Shown: positions 1 through 8,615, numbered from the stretch's first letter. The stretch is DNA of 32,096 nt from Bacteroidales bacterium (GCA_026931725.1 JAIXLE010000146.1:1-32096), one strand, 5' to 3'. Program-made: numbers and translations. Notes: generated from the letters alone by a model not told the origin.

Positions 1-62
1 AGGACAGAGGACAGAGGACAGAGGACAGAGGACAGAGGACAGAGGACAGAGGACAGAGGACA
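1..62. repeat. Heptamer tandem repeat (aggacag)n
   Basis: Eight perfect copies of the 7-bp unit AGGACAG are followed by a partial copy (AGGACA). The array runs off the left edge of the window, so its true length is unknown. It lies about 30 bp past the stop codon of the VWA gene that ends at 94. There are no mismatches between units, which suggests recent slippage expansion. A 7-bp unit would shift frame if it extended into a coding region. No function can be assigned. Confidence 0.95.
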
Positions 63-93
63 TGTCGGGGGTTCCCCGGAACGCCGCTGCCGT

Positions 94-1119
94 TCAGGCG
101 ATCGCGGGGAAACGTCGTCCGATCGTGCGTTCCAGGACACAGAGGAGCAGCAACAGGGACACCGCCGCGTAACCGCACCAGGGACCATATTCATGGTAAC
201 GGCGATATCGGAATGATAAGATTGTCTCACGATGGAGCGTATCAATCTCACGATAGACGTGTTCTAACTCCATCGCGTGATCGGCCGCAAAGAAACGCCC
301 ACCTGTCATGCGGGCAACATCCATGAGGATCTCACGTCCCGCCTGACGCTGTGCGCCAGAATCACCCGTGGGAGTTCCACCGCAGTCTATTGTGTAGATC
401 GGAATCCGCAGATTCGCGGCCAATTGAGCCGCTTGCCGGGGACTGAGCGGACCATCGGGCCGCGAGCCCACATTATGCTCACCGTCGCTGAGAACCAGCA
501 GAACCTTGGCCCGTTCCGACCCCGCTGCGTTGAGGCGGATCACCCCTTCCGCAATCGCATCTCCCATGTTCGTACCCGCATCAATCCCAGTACGCGGTTG
601 TTGAGCATTCAAAACGCTCAGCAGCACGGAATGATTGAGCGTGAGCGGGCAGGCCGTGCGAGGGATCGCCGCAAACGTAATGAGCCCAATTTGGTCCGTC
701 AACCGGCCAGGAAACTGATACCCCGAAATCGTCGTTCCACCCGCGACAAACAAGCGGAAAGAACTCTTCGCCGCGTCCAAACGAGAAACCGCCTCGCCTT
801 CCCAGCCGAAATCCGGTGTCGCCATGCTCCCACTAATGTCAAGAGCCAACACAATGGCGATCCCCTTCGTGGGGATGCGTGTCCGGTGATCCGGCGAGCG
901 GGGGTTCGCGGCAGCCAGGATGAGAAGAAAAATAATTACGGCACGGCCAATCGCCCCCGTCCATTTTACCCAGACCGCCCGCCTGCCGCTGGGTAATCCC
1001 CGGAACAGACGGAAATCGGAAAACCGGAACGCAAAACGGCGGCGCTGCCAGCCAATGATGCCCAAAATTGCCGCGCAGGGCAAGAGTAACAAAAGTTCGG
1101 GATGTCCAAAGTCGATCAT
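94..1119 (-). CDS. VWA domain-containing membrane protein (BatA-like)
   Basis: This is a 341-aa protein with BatA/aerotolerance-type organisation. It has a hydrophobic helix at about residues 8-24, a second membrane segment at about 57-72, a von Willebrand A domain from about 86, and a last membrane helix near residues 318-336. The metal-ion-dependent adhesion site is intact: D94-x-S96-x-S98 in LALDISGSM, a later Thr in GTNMGDA, and Asp in VLSDGEHN. The family is usually encoded beside a MoxR ATPase, DUF58 and TPR proteins; the neighbours that would confirm this lie left of the window. The VWA domain probably sits on the outer face of the inner membrane and binds partner proteins; substrates are unknown. 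The ATG at 1119 is preferred because the first membrane helix follows at once, although no strong Shine-Dalgarno is visible. It is divergent from the patatin gene. Confidence 0.88.
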   Translation of the reverse strand: MIDFGHPELLLLLPCAAILGIIGWQRRRFAFRFSDFRLFRGLPSGRRAVWVKWTGAIGRAVIIFLLILAAANPRSPDHRTRIPTKGIAIVLALDISGSMATPDFGWEGEAVSRLDAAKSSFRLFVAGGTTISGYQFPGRLTDQIGLITFAAIPRTACPLTLNHSVLLSVLNAQQPRTGIDAGTNMGDAIAEGVIRLNAAGSERAKVLLVLSDGEHNVGSRPDGPLSPRQAAQLAANLRIPIYTIDCGGTPTGDSGAQRQAGREILMDVARMTGGRFFAADHAMELEHVYREIDTLHRETILSFRYRRYHEYGPWCGYAAVSLLLLLCVLERTIGRRFPAIA

Positions 1120-1152
1120 GTAAACAGATTAGCAGGTCAATTCGGACTACAC

Positions 1153-1172
1153 GAGTCGCTCCGGCTCGACTC
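1153..1172. repeat. Small inverted repeat in divergent promoter region
   Basis: GAGTCG (1153-1158) and CGACTC (1167-1172) form a perfect 6-bp inverted repeat with an 8-nt spacer. It lies in the 144-bp space between the divergent VWA and patatin genes. It could be an operator or a 5'-leader hairpin, but a chance occurrence in GC-rich DNA is also possible. Confidence 0.3.
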
Positions 1173-1263
1173 CGATTGACGAGCTTATAAATTCGCGTTA
1201 TTCCGCCTACTTTGCCGGAATATTGGGGATAATTTCCAGTACCCCTCAAGGACGTGCCCGCCG

Positions 1264-2550
1264 ATGCGGTTGACTCGACGGCTAAGACTGATTCGGACAC
1301 GCCCTACCCTGGGGCTGTTCGCCTGTTTGGTGCTGCTGGCCACGGGTTGCCGGGCCATGCACCAGACACCGCCGGAGCCGCCGCCGCATTACGGGGTGTG
1401 TGCAGTCATCGATCAGGCCGCGCCGCCGGGAACCTATCCCGCCGTTCAGCCCGCGGTCGCGCAGGCACTGCGTGACCGTTTCAACGCTCCCGCTGAGACA
1501 TTGCCACCCGCCCCAAATGTCCCTCCGCCGGACATCCCTAAGCAGAAGCTCAATGTCCTCGCTCTTTCCGGGGGAGGGCAATTTGGGACATTCGCCGCTG
1601 GTCTGCTCGTCGGTTGGACCGAAAGCGGCACCCGGCCCACTTTCGATGTTTGTACCGGCATTAGCAGTGGTGCCCTTACAGCCGCCTTCGCGTTCCTGGG
1701 ACCAAAGTACGATGAGTCACTCTACCGACTCGCGGTGCATTTACGCGGTCGGGATGTCTTCCGGGTCCAACCCGTCCGTCAACTGATCCGCAATCAGGCC
1801 ATCGCTTCGTCTAATCCGTTAGAGCGGATCATTGACCAGGAATTCGATCAGGAGTACATGGACGATTTGCGGCAAGCCCACGCCAACGGACGAAGACTAT
1901 TTGTGGGGACCATGAACCTCCAATCGAAACGGCTCGTCGTTTGGGATCTCGGCGCGATCGCATCATCGGGACGTGCGGACGCGGATTGGTTAGTGCGAAA
2001 AATCCTCCTGGGCACCTCTTCGATCTCCGGTTTCGTCCCCGCCGTGGAAATTCCCGTGATGGTGAATGGGGAGCATTTCATCGAACAGCATGTGGATGGT
2101 GGCGGTGTCTCCCAGGTCTTCGTGCGATTCGGGGAGCATCACCCCCGCTATGGGGATGCTGGCCCGACTCAACCCTGGCTACGGGGGTCCAATTTGTACC
2201 TGATCGCCGGGGGCAAATTGTGGACAGATCCCAACATGGCCAAACAGGGTGCGGTGGCCCGAGCCGCGAGTACCGTTTCCGGGACATTGTATGCTCTCTA
2301 CCGGGCGAACCTCATGGAGATCTTCGCCCTGTGTGCCGCGTCCGGGATGAACTATCATCTGATGGCCATTCCTCAGGATGTGGACATCACAGCGGGAAGC
2401 GTATCCTTCGATCAGGAACTGATGAGACGACTCTTTTCTCTGGGACACCATTTCGGCAAGACGGGCATTCCTTGGCGTCTCATTCCCCCAGGGGCCGCGG
2501 ACTTGGAAGAAGAAAAGCCACGGGCGGGTGTCATCTTTCAAGTGCCCTAA
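1264..2550 (+). CDS. Patatin-like phospholipase, predicted lipoprotein
   Basis: This 428-aa protein carries the patatin-like serine hydrolase signature. The glycine-rich oxyanion loop is SGGGQFG (102-108), the nucleophile elbow is G-I-S134-S-G, and the catalytic Asp is D278 in the DGG motif, giving a complete Ser-Asp dyad. The N-terminus has Arg-rich residues, a hydrophobic stretch at about 15-27 and a lipobox-like LATGC ending at Cys29, so it is probably an envelope lipoprotein. A Pro-rich linker precedes the hydrolase domain. Family members cleave acyl esters of phospholipids or other lipids; the natural substrate here is unknown. It is followed after 33 bp by a CPBP protease gene on the same strand, so the two are probably cotranscribed. 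The ATG at 1264 starts directly with the signal sequence. Confidence 0.88.
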   Translation: MRLTRRLRLIRTRPTLGLFACLVLLATGCRAMHQTPPEPPPHYGVCAVIDQAAPPGTYPAVQPAVAQALRDRFNAPAETLPPAPNVPPPDIPKQKLNVLALSGGGQFGTFAAGLLVGWTESGTRPTFDVCTGISSGALTAAFAFLGPKYDESLYRLAVHLRGRDVFRVQPVRQLIRNQAIASSNPLERIIDQEFDQEYMDDLRQAHANGRRLFVGTMNLQSKRLVVWDLGAIASSGRADADWLVRKILLGTSSISGFVPAVEIPVMVNGEHFIEQHVDGGGVSQVFVRFGEHHPRYGDAGPTQPWLRGSNLYLIAGGKLWTDPNMAKQGAVARAASTVSGTLYALYRANLMEIFALCAASGMNYHLMAIPQDVDITAGSVSFDQELMRRLFSLGHHFGKTGIPWRLIPPGAADLEEEKPRAGVIFQVP

Positions 2551-2583
2551 ATACGCAGCCCTGCAAGGCCGTATCCCCATGCG

Positions 2584-3573
2584 ATGCCGAGGCCGATTGT
2601 GCCGAATAAACTGCCAGAAGATGCCATTAGAATGGGGATCGCGGGCGGTTTCGTCTTCCTGATCGCTCTTCCCTGTGCGGGACTCGGTTGGGCGCTATGC
2701 CGCCATTATTGCCGACCGCTTCTCACTCCCTGGCAGCGCCCCCACGCGAGATGGAATGGTACCGAATTGCTCGCCCTGTTTGGATTATTTCTCCTCCTCC
2801 CCAGTTTGGTACAGAGTCTCATCATATCCACGATGGGAGAAGATGGTGCGGTGTCCCCTGAGACGCTCCCAATTTGGGCCAGTGCGCTGAGTGCGACCCT
2901 GGTTTGCGCCGTGGGATGGGGACAGTGGTACCGGCGACATCGGACACCTCAATTTCTGCGCCGACTTCCGGGACAGTTGCTCCTCGGATTTGCGACATGG
3001 CCCACCTCGCACGTCGTGGTGTTCGCCATTTATACTCTTTGTTTGTTGATCCTCGCTGCACTGGGAGAAGAACCCAATCCACACCCGTTCAGCCAACTCA
3101 TGCAGTCTGAAGCCGGGCCGGGGACGTTGTTACTCTTGGGATTACTGGCCTGCGTCCTCGCGCCACTCGTGGAGGAGTTTCTGTTTCGCGGTGTCCTCTT
3201 CGATTGGTCCGTCCAGCGTCAGCGGCACTCGTGGGTGATCCTGACATTTGCGATCTTACTCACATTGGCTAGCGGACAGATCTACGCTGTCCTCTTTCTC
3301 GGGATACTGTGTGTCGCATATGGGGGATGGGAGAAAACCACCCGGCGCATCGGATGCCGAACACCGTCACGAATAACGAACACCGTTTATGCGACATCCG
3401 CTCTGTTTGCGGCCGTACATTCTGGGGTATGGCCGTCGCCAATACCATTGTTCGCGTTGGGCTTATTCCTGGGGACATTGCGAGCGAGAACCGGAGGCAT
3501 TGCAGCGGGGGTTGCCCTGCACGGGTTATTCAATGCCGTATCCTATGTTTATCTGTTACGCGGCTCGGCGTAA
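2584..3573 (+). CDS. CPBP family intramembrane glutamic protease
   Basis: This is a 329-aa polytopic membrane protein with roughly eight hydrophobic segments. It contains the three CPBP (Abi/CAAX protease, Rce1-like) motifs: E197-E198-FLF-R202, a His in FAAVH279, and H313-GLFN317. In this family these residues form the intramembrane active site. Members process prenylated or other membrane proteins or act in bacteriocin immunity; no substrate can be named here. The gene follows the patatin lipoprotein gene by 33 bp and is probably in the same operon. Its 3' end overlaps the convergent glycosyltransferase gene by 18 bp. Confidence 0.88.
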   Translation: MPRPIVPNKLPEDAIRMGIAGGFVFLIALPCAGLGWALCRHYCRPLLTPWQRPHARWNGTELLALFGLFLLLPSLVQSLIISTMGEDGAVSPETLPIWASALSATLVCAVGWGQWYRRHRTPQFLRRLPGQLLLGFATWPTSHVVVFAIYTLCLLILAALGEEPNPHPFSQLMQSEAGPGTLLLLGLLACVLAPLVEEFLFRGVLFDWSVQRQRHSWVILTFAILLTLASGQIYAVLFLGILCVAYGGWEKTTRRIGCRTPSRITNTVYATSALFAAVHSGVWPSPIPLFALGLFLGTLRARTGGIAAGVALHGLFNAVSYVYLLRGSA

Positions 3574-4770
3574 TTCCATGTTCACAGCTTGATGTTGTCG
3601 TGTCCCATCCCGCACGGTTCGGAGTGCGGATAGAGTGGCTCGGGCGGCCCGTTCCCAGGTGAAGTCCCCCGCATGTTCGAGTCCTCCTCGCCGCAGAGTG
3701 TCGGCCCACTCGGGATGAGAAACGATACGGGACATGGCCTCGCGCCAGTCGGTCACATCATGGGGGTCGATGAGACATCCGTGTCCCGCCAGGACTTCTC
3801 GCACGGCATCAGCCGTTGAGGCCAGGACCGCACCACCACAAGCGAGCATTTCCAGCGGCGGAAAGCCAAAACCTTCATAAAAGGACGGATAGAGCAATGC
3901 CGCGGCACCGGCGTAGAGGGCGGGCAGATCCGCATCCGGGACATATCCCAAATGACGAGCCCCACGCGGTGCGGCCACCGTCTCAAAATATTCCCGCTCC
4001 TCCTGCGATTTCCAGCCCCAAGGGCCAGCCAAAACCAGTGGACATTCCGCCCGCTGAGATGCGGGCATGTCCACAAATGCGCGGAGAATTGTCCCGATGT
4101 TCTTACGCGGCTCAATGGTCCCCACGCTGAGAAAATACCGCTGAGGAAGTTGGTATCGAACGCGCACGCCCGTAATCGCCTCATCGGGTTGCGGGCAATA
4201 GTACGGATGGACACCATTGTGGACTGTTGTCACTTGATTTGGCGACAACCCGCTGTCCGCAAGGAGTTCCTGCCGGACGGACTCGGAGACGACCAGGACG
4301 TGAGAAGCCCGCTCCAAACAGCGGAAAAAGTGGCGATCGTGAAATCGCACCCGGTCGATGGGATGCCATTCAGGATGACGGACAACGGATAGGTCATGCA
4401 CCGTTACTACGGTGGGTAAGTGGGAACGGTACGGTATGAAATTGGGTTCAAAATACAGGTCTGCGCGGGACAACCGCGTTGAGGCAAGAAAGTGTGCCGA
4501 GGACGCTGTCTTTGCCGTCTCCTTTGCCCATCCGAATGCCGCCCCGCGGAATTGGGTCCAACGAGAAGCTGGCTGATTTTTTACCGTGGGCCTGGGCTGG
4601 GAAGGCGCGTGGACCAACCGAGTAATAAGCCGACCCAGTAAGGGGCCAGGATACAAGGAGAATTGATCCTCGGGGGCCAGGGCGGCCATGTGATCGACCA
4701 GTTGCGTCACATAGTGACCCACGCCGGTTTTCGGCTTCAGGGCAGCCAACCCATTCACGAGGACGTGCAT
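3556..4770 (-). CDS. Glycosyltransferase family 4 (GT-B fold)
   Basis: About 404 aa. The C-terminal half has the hallmarks of GT4/GT1-type retaining glycosyltransferases: SVGTIEPRKN, LAGPWGW, and the E-x7-E nucleotide-sugar motif E299-GFGFPPL-E307. The N-terminal half begins MHVLVNG and includes a glycine-rich TGVGHY loop typical of mannosyltransferase-like members. It is probably a cytoplasmic enzyme adding a sugar to a lipid-linked glycan. The frame is open up to 4899, with an earlier ATG at 4796, but the ATG at 4770 starts at the Rossmann strand and has GGAG nine bases upstream. That start overlaps the end of the GT2 gene by 16 bp, suggesting translational coupling. It is the last gene of the permease-ATPase-GT2-GT4 operon. 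Confidence 0.87.
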   Translation of the reverse strand: MHVLVNGLAALKPKTGVGHYVTQLVDHMAALAPEDQFSLYPGPLLGRLITRLVHAPSQPRPTVKNQPASRWTQFRGAAFGWAKETAKTASSAHFLASTRLSRADLYFEPNFIPYRSHLPTVVTVHDLSVVRHPEWHPIDRVRFHDRHFFRCLERASHVLVVSESVRQELLADSGLSPNQVTTVHNGVHPYYCPQPDEAITGVRVRYQLPQRYFLSVGTIEPRKNIGTILRAFVDMPASQRAECPLVLAGPWGWKSQEEREYFETVAAPRGARHLGYVPDADLPALYAGAAALLYPSFYEGFGFPPLEMLACGGAVLASTADAVREVLAGHGCLIDPHDVTDWREAMSRIVSHPEWADTLRRGGLEHAGDFTWERAARATLSALRTVRDGTRQHQAVNMELRRAA

Positions 4771-5729
4771 TTGCCAACGCTCCGATTGAGTGTGCATTGG
4801 GCATTCCCGGAGCGGATAGCAAATCGTTCCAGGAGGACAGACGGCATCCAACGGAGATAGGACATCGCCGCGCCGATCACCGCCCGTGTAACGGGCCAAC
4901 GTGCCCGTGGGTTCGTCCCACCCATGGCCAACCGCGTGAGCGCTTGACCGACTTTAGCGAACAGGATGAGTCCCGACCAGATTGCCAAAAACAGGTCTGC
5001 ATTTCGGAGTGCGGTGAGGGCGCGATTGCGTTCAACGGAGAACCAAAATAATGGGGACTTATCCCCAGCCGCGGCACCGTGAACATGTCTCACAACGGAA
5101 CGCGGCGCATACCAGCAAGACTCCCCCGCGAGTCGCCGCCGCCAGCCTAGGTCCAAGTCCTCGTAGTAGACAAAATACCGTGGATCGAGCAAGGGTTCGC
5201 CATACCGCGGAGTCGACACGGCCAAGGCCGCCCCGCACCCGGCAAAGACGGGACCGGATGTCTCAAATCGACCATCATCGAGTCGCTGAAATCCCAGGTC
5301 CGCTCCGCGGCCATCCCGCAGGAGACAGAGGCCCGCACTATTGATCACTCTTGGGTCATGGGCAAAAACCAACTTGGATGCCACGGCCCCGCCCCGCCGT
5401 TCCCGCACGCGCAGTAACTCTTCGAGCCAGAACGGATCGGGGATCGTGTCGTTATTCAGCAGGATGAGGACTCGGCCATGGGCGTACCGGGCGGCAATGT
5501 TGTTCCCTTCCGCAAACCCGGTGTTCGTCGGAGACACGATGAGCCGGACCCAAGGGAACTGCGTGCGGACGAGATGGACAGAGCCATCGTGGGAGGCGTT
5601 GTCCAACAGGATCACTTCAAAGCGGTAGCGGGGCAATGTTTGTTGTTCCAACGCGGTGAGACACGCTGGGAGATGACGTGCGCCGTTGAAATTCACAATC
5701 AGCACGCTCACCGGCAACGGCGTGTCCAC
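4755..5729 (-). CDS. Glycosyltransferase family 2 (rhamnosyltransferase-like)
   Basis: This 324-aa GT-A fold enzyme opens with the GT2 beta-strand and loop VSVLIVNFNG, then VILLDNASHDGS (nucleotide binding), and has a DxD-type metal site NND at residues 92-94 followed by the TIPD strand. The pattern resembles WbbL/rhamnosyltransferase-type GT2 enzymes that extend O-antigen-like glycans; donor sugar is not predictable. One hydrophobic segment near residues 235-255 may attach it to the membrane. It is not a multi-spanning synthase such as BcsA. The start codon is GTG at 5729, supported by a strong GGAGGT five bases upstream. It begins 15 bp after the ABC ATPase gene ends and overlaps the GT4 gene. 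Confidence 0.88.
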   Translation of the reverse strand: MDTPLPVSVLIVNFNGARHLPACLTALEQQTLPRYRFEVILLDNASHDGSVHLVRTQFPWVRLIVSPTNTGFAEGNNIAARYAHGRVLILLNNDTIPDPFWLEELLRVRERRGGAVASKLVFAHDPRVINSAGLCLLRDGRGADLGFQRLDDGRFETSGPVFAGCGAALAVSTPRYGEPLLDPRYFVYYEDLDLGWRRRLAGESCWYAPRSVVRHVHGAAAGDKSPLFWFSVERNRALTALRNADLFLAIWSGLILFAKVGQALTRLAMGGTNPRARWPVTRAVIGAAMSYLRWMPSVLLERFAIRSGNAQCTLNRSVGKCTSS

Positions 5730-5745
5730 AGTTGACCTCCCGACT
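5724..5745 (-). promoter_or_regulatory. Ribosome binding site deciding a GTG start
   Basis: Reading the minus strand, GGAGGT sits five bases before the GTG at 5729. It overlaps the TGA of the upstream ATPase gene region and fixes the GTG as the start of the GT2 gene. Confidence 0.65.
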
Positions 5746-6575
5746 CACGCCGCTCGTTCGACGATTTCCGCAGGTTCCACGGGTTCCGCTTGATCGGGGT
5801 CGTCCGTTACCAGACCGGCTGGGTGACGTGAGATTTTCGGAGCCACGCTTTCGGTGTAGGCATCGACGACCTCATCGGGGTCGCCCGCCATCATGATGGT
5901 CCCTTGCTGCAACCAGATCGCGCGGGTACACAGGGATCGGATTGATTCCAGATCGTGACTCACCATGACCATGAGTCGGGCAGAGGACATCATCTCCTTC
6001 ATCCGCTGGCGGGCCTTGTTCTGAAAGGCCATGTCCCCAACAGAGAGGACTTCGTCGATGAGGAGCACCTCGGGTTCGGCAGCCGTGGCAATGGAGAACG
6101 CCAGGCGGACCAACATCCCGGAGGAATAATAGCGGACGGGGACATTCAGAAAACTACCCAATTCCGTGAAATCCGCGATGTCCTGCAACTTGGCCTTGAG
6201 GGATCGGGGTGTCTCACCTTGTAGGTAAGCCCGATACATGATGTTGTCCCAGCCGTTGGCTTCATGCTCAAAACCGAGGCTGATGTCGAATAGCGAGCAA
6301 ATTTTCCCCTCCACTGTTTTGGTCCCGCTGGTGGGAGGGTAGATCCCGGCGAGGAGTTTGAGCATCGTGCTTTTTCCGGCCCCGTTGTGGCCGATGATGC
6401 CGATGCGGTCGCCGTCGTTTGCGGTCAGGTTGATATTCGCGAGCGCATGGACAGCGACTTTGGGATTCCGCGACGGTAAGAACAACCCGCGAATGAGATA
6501 TTCCTTGAACGTGACCCGCCGTTCCTGGCTGAGTGTGAAGGTCAGACTCACGTCGTTGAGTTCAATTTTCGCCAT
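5745..6575 (-). CDS. ABC transporter ATP-binding protein, polysaccharide export type
   Basis: About 276 aa, matching the nucleotide-binding subunit of ABC-2 exporters for capsule, O-antigen or teichoic acid (KpsT/Wzt/TagH group). Walker A is GHNGAGKST with Lys68; the signature is YSSGM; Walker B is EVLLIDEVLSVGD; the H-loop is MVSHD. It has only a short tail after the ATPase core, so it lacks the C-terminal carbohydrate-binding domain found in O9a-type Wzt. The ATG at 6575 begins the conserved core (MAKIELNDVSLTF). A further upstream ATG at 6626 is possible and would place the start 18 bp after the permease gene. It pairs with the permease just upstream. Confidence 0.9.
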   Translation of the reverse strand: MAKIELNDVSLTFTLSQERRVTFKEYLIRGLFLPSRNPKVAVHALANINLTANDGDRIGIIGHNGAGKSTMLKLLAGIYPPTSGTKTVEGKICSLFDISLGFEHEANGWDNIMYRAYLQGETPRSLKAKLQDIADFTELGSFLNVPVRYYSSGMLVRLAFSIATAAEPEVLLIDEVLSVGDMAFQNKARQRMKEMMSSARLMVMVSHDLESIRSLCTRAIWLQQGTIMMAGDPDEVVDAYTESVAPKISRHPAGLVTDDPDQAEPVEPAEIVERAA

Positions 6576-6644
6576 CGGCCGAATTCCGGGTGTGTTGGGT
6601 GTGCGCCTGGACCATCTCTGGGACATATCCCCTGAGACAGAGGA

Positions 6645-7433
6645 TCACAGGCGGAAAATCAGTTTGTTTTGCAGCCAGGCGATTGTGCCGATGGCCAGCC
6701 CCAATGTGACAGCCGTGAGAGTGAACCCCTGGACGTACAGGCTGGCCTCGGGTGGTTGTCCCGAAATCAGTGGCCCACGAATCAACTCCAGGAACAGATT
6801 GACCGGGTTGAGGTCCGCGACCCAGGAGAGCCCTTTATTGTCCAATAGGTCACGAGTATAGATGATCGGCGTGGTGAAGAACCACAATTGTGCCCCCACT
6901 TCGACTAGATGCTGCGTATCATGAAAGTGGACGGTCGCAAAGGCCGCTAAAGTGGCCACGGACCAAGCAAAGACCATGACCATGAGGACCGAAGGTAGGA
7001 CCGCCCAAAGCACTTGGACACTCGCAAAGTTCATATTCAGTACGGTCAGTAAAACGATGACCACACTGAGCGAAATCATGAAGTGGATCGCGGCTCCCAT
7101 CACCGTCCGCAGTGGGTAGATCCCACACGGCAGAGGACATTGCCGGATATAGGACTCGTTATGGATAAAGGTCACGCAACCGGAGGTCACGGAATTGCGG
7201 ATGAAGTCCCAAACGGACATCCCCGCGAGGAGAAATGGCGCATAAGTGCGCCAATTGGAACTTCCCAAAATGCTGCTGAAGACGACACAGAATACCGCCG
7301 TCATCGCCAAGGGGTTTAACAGTGACCAACCGATGCCCAAAACGGAACGCCGGTAGCGTTGACGCAGGTCCATGCGGACCAGGGACATCCAGAAATGGCG
7401 GAACGACCAAACCGCCTGGAGATGATGGAGCAT
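6645..7433 (-). CDS. ABC-2 type polysaccharide export permease
   Basis: About 262 aa with six predicted membrane helices. It has the ABC-2 features RQRYRRSVLGIGWSLLNPLAM near the N-terminus and TPIIYTRD plus LNPVNLFLELIRGP near the C-terminus, as in KpsM/Wzm/TagG permeases. It should move an undecaprenyl-linked or lipid-linked glycan across the inner membrane, driven by the ATPase encoded next. The ATG at 7433 has GGGA nine bases upstream and gives the usual family length; an in-frame ATG at 7568 would add 45 polar residues of unclear value. It is the first gene of the glycan operon and is divergent from the DNA methyltransferase gene. Confidence 0.88.
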   Translation of the reverse strand: MLHHLQAVWSFRHFWMSLVRMDLRQRYRRSVLGIGWSLLNPLAMTAVFCVVFSSILGSSNWRTYAPFLLAGMSVWDFIRNSVTSGCVTFIHNESYIRQCPLPCGIYPLRTVMGAAIHFMISLSVVIVLLTVLNMNFASVQVLWAVLPSVLMVMVFAWSVATLAAFATVHFHDTQHLVEVGAQLWFFTTPIIYTRDLLDNKGLSWVADLNPVNLFLELIRGPLISGQPPEASLYVQGFTLTAVTLGLAIGTIAWLQNKLIFRL

Positions 7434-7663
7434 CCTTGTTCCCGTCCGTCGATCGGCTATACCGAACTTCCTATTCCGGCTTTGTGGGAGAATATCGCCC
7501 ACTTTCCGGAAATGCCACCCCAATTGTGTATCTGTCGGCCAAATCGGGGTGCCTTGCTGAATTGACATCGTCTCTATTCTGAGAATTTTCGACTTGCGCC
7601 AGCCTGATTACCGTTCTATTCTGCACAAACTACACTAGGTACTCCCCCTTTGAGTCGTCTGTA

Positions 7664-8524
7664 ATGCTTGGGAATGATATTTGGACGGGCGATTGTCTGA
7701 CCTTGCTCCCGCGACTCCCCGACGGCAGCGTTGATCTGGTTTTTGCCGATCCCCCGTTCAATATTGGCTATCAGTATGATCAATATCAGGATAAAAAGCC
7801 GAAAGCTGCTTATCTGGATTGGACCGAACAATGGCTCGCGGCCGTGACCCGGACTCTCCAGCCGAACGGTTCGCTTTTTGTTGCGATCGGGGACGAATTC
7901 GCGGCGGAAATCAAGATTCGGCTGGATGCCCTCGGTCTGACCATGCGGAATTGGATCATTTGGCACTACACGTTTGGTGTCCACTGCCAGCGTAAATTCA
8001 ACCGCAGTCATGCCCATATCTTCTACTATGTCCGCAATCCCAAACAGTTTACGTTCCACTCGGATCGCATTCGTGTCCCCTCGGCGCGGATGACCACCTA
8101 CGCGGATCGGCGTGCGAACCCGGTCGGCAAGCTGCCCGATGATACCTGGGTGCTGCGTCCCCAGGAAACCGATGACCACTTTCAGCCCGACAGCGATACC
8201 TGGGCGGTGAGCCGGGTTTGTGGGACGTTCCAGGAACGGACAGGGCACCCCTGCCAAATGCCGGAAGCCTTATTGGAACGTATCATTCGCGTCGCCTCGA
8301 ACCCCGGCGATCTGGTGCTCGACCCCTTCGCGGGCAGCGGGACGACATTAGCCGTGGCCAAGCGACTCCAACGCCGCTACCTGGGAATGGAACTTTCGGA
8401 TGCCTATGTCCACGGCATCCGTGAGCGGCTCCTCGGTGTATCGGAAGGTTCCCCCAAACCACGCAGTGTCCCCCGGCAACCGGGCACCCGTGCCAGTCAG
8501 TCGGCTGGATTGTTTCGAGACTGA
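7664..8524 (+). CDS. Site-specific DNA methyltransferase, beta class (N4-C or N6-A)
   Basis: A 286-aa methyltransferase. The catalytic motif IV, DPPF (D29), comes before the AdoMet-binding motif I, D220-PFAGSGTT, which is the beta-class order. The target recognition region lies between them (about 100-190). Such enzymes methylate adenine N6 or cytosine N4; the DPPF form does not decide which. No restriction endonuclease gene lies on either side, so it is probably an orphan methyltransferase with a regulatory or protective role, or a relic of a restriction system. The target site cannot be read from sequence. Confidence 0.88.
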   Translation: MLGNDIWTGDCLTLLPRLPDGSVDLVFADPPFNIGYQYDQYQDKKPKAAYLDWTEQWLAAVTRTLQPNGSLFVAIGDEFAAEIKIRLDALGLTMRNWIIWHYTFGVHCQRKFNRSHAHIFYYVRNPKQFTFHSDRIRVPSARMTTYADRRANPVGKLPDDTWVLRPQETDDHFQPDSDTWAVSRVCGTFQERTGHPCQMPEALLERIIRVASNPGDLVLDPFAGSGTTLAVAKRLQRRYLGMELSDAYVHGIRERLLGVSEGSPKPRSVPRQPGTRASQSAGLFRD

Positions 8525-8615
8525 ACCGAGTCTGTCAGGGTTACGGCGAACACCGGACAGGGTCGGTTCCCTGGCTTTTCCTTGCCTTGGCTCCTCACTG
8601 GCGGCAATACGAATA

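Noticed and set aside
1..62. CRISPR-like array
   Set aside because: The units are contiguous 7-mers with no spacers, so it is a simple tandem repeat.
4755..5729. Idea that the GT2 enzyme is the cellulose or PNAG synthase missing from the barrel module
   Set aside because: It is a 324-aa WbbL-like enzyme with at most one membrane segment and no QxxRW motif, in an ABC-export operon 12 kb away.
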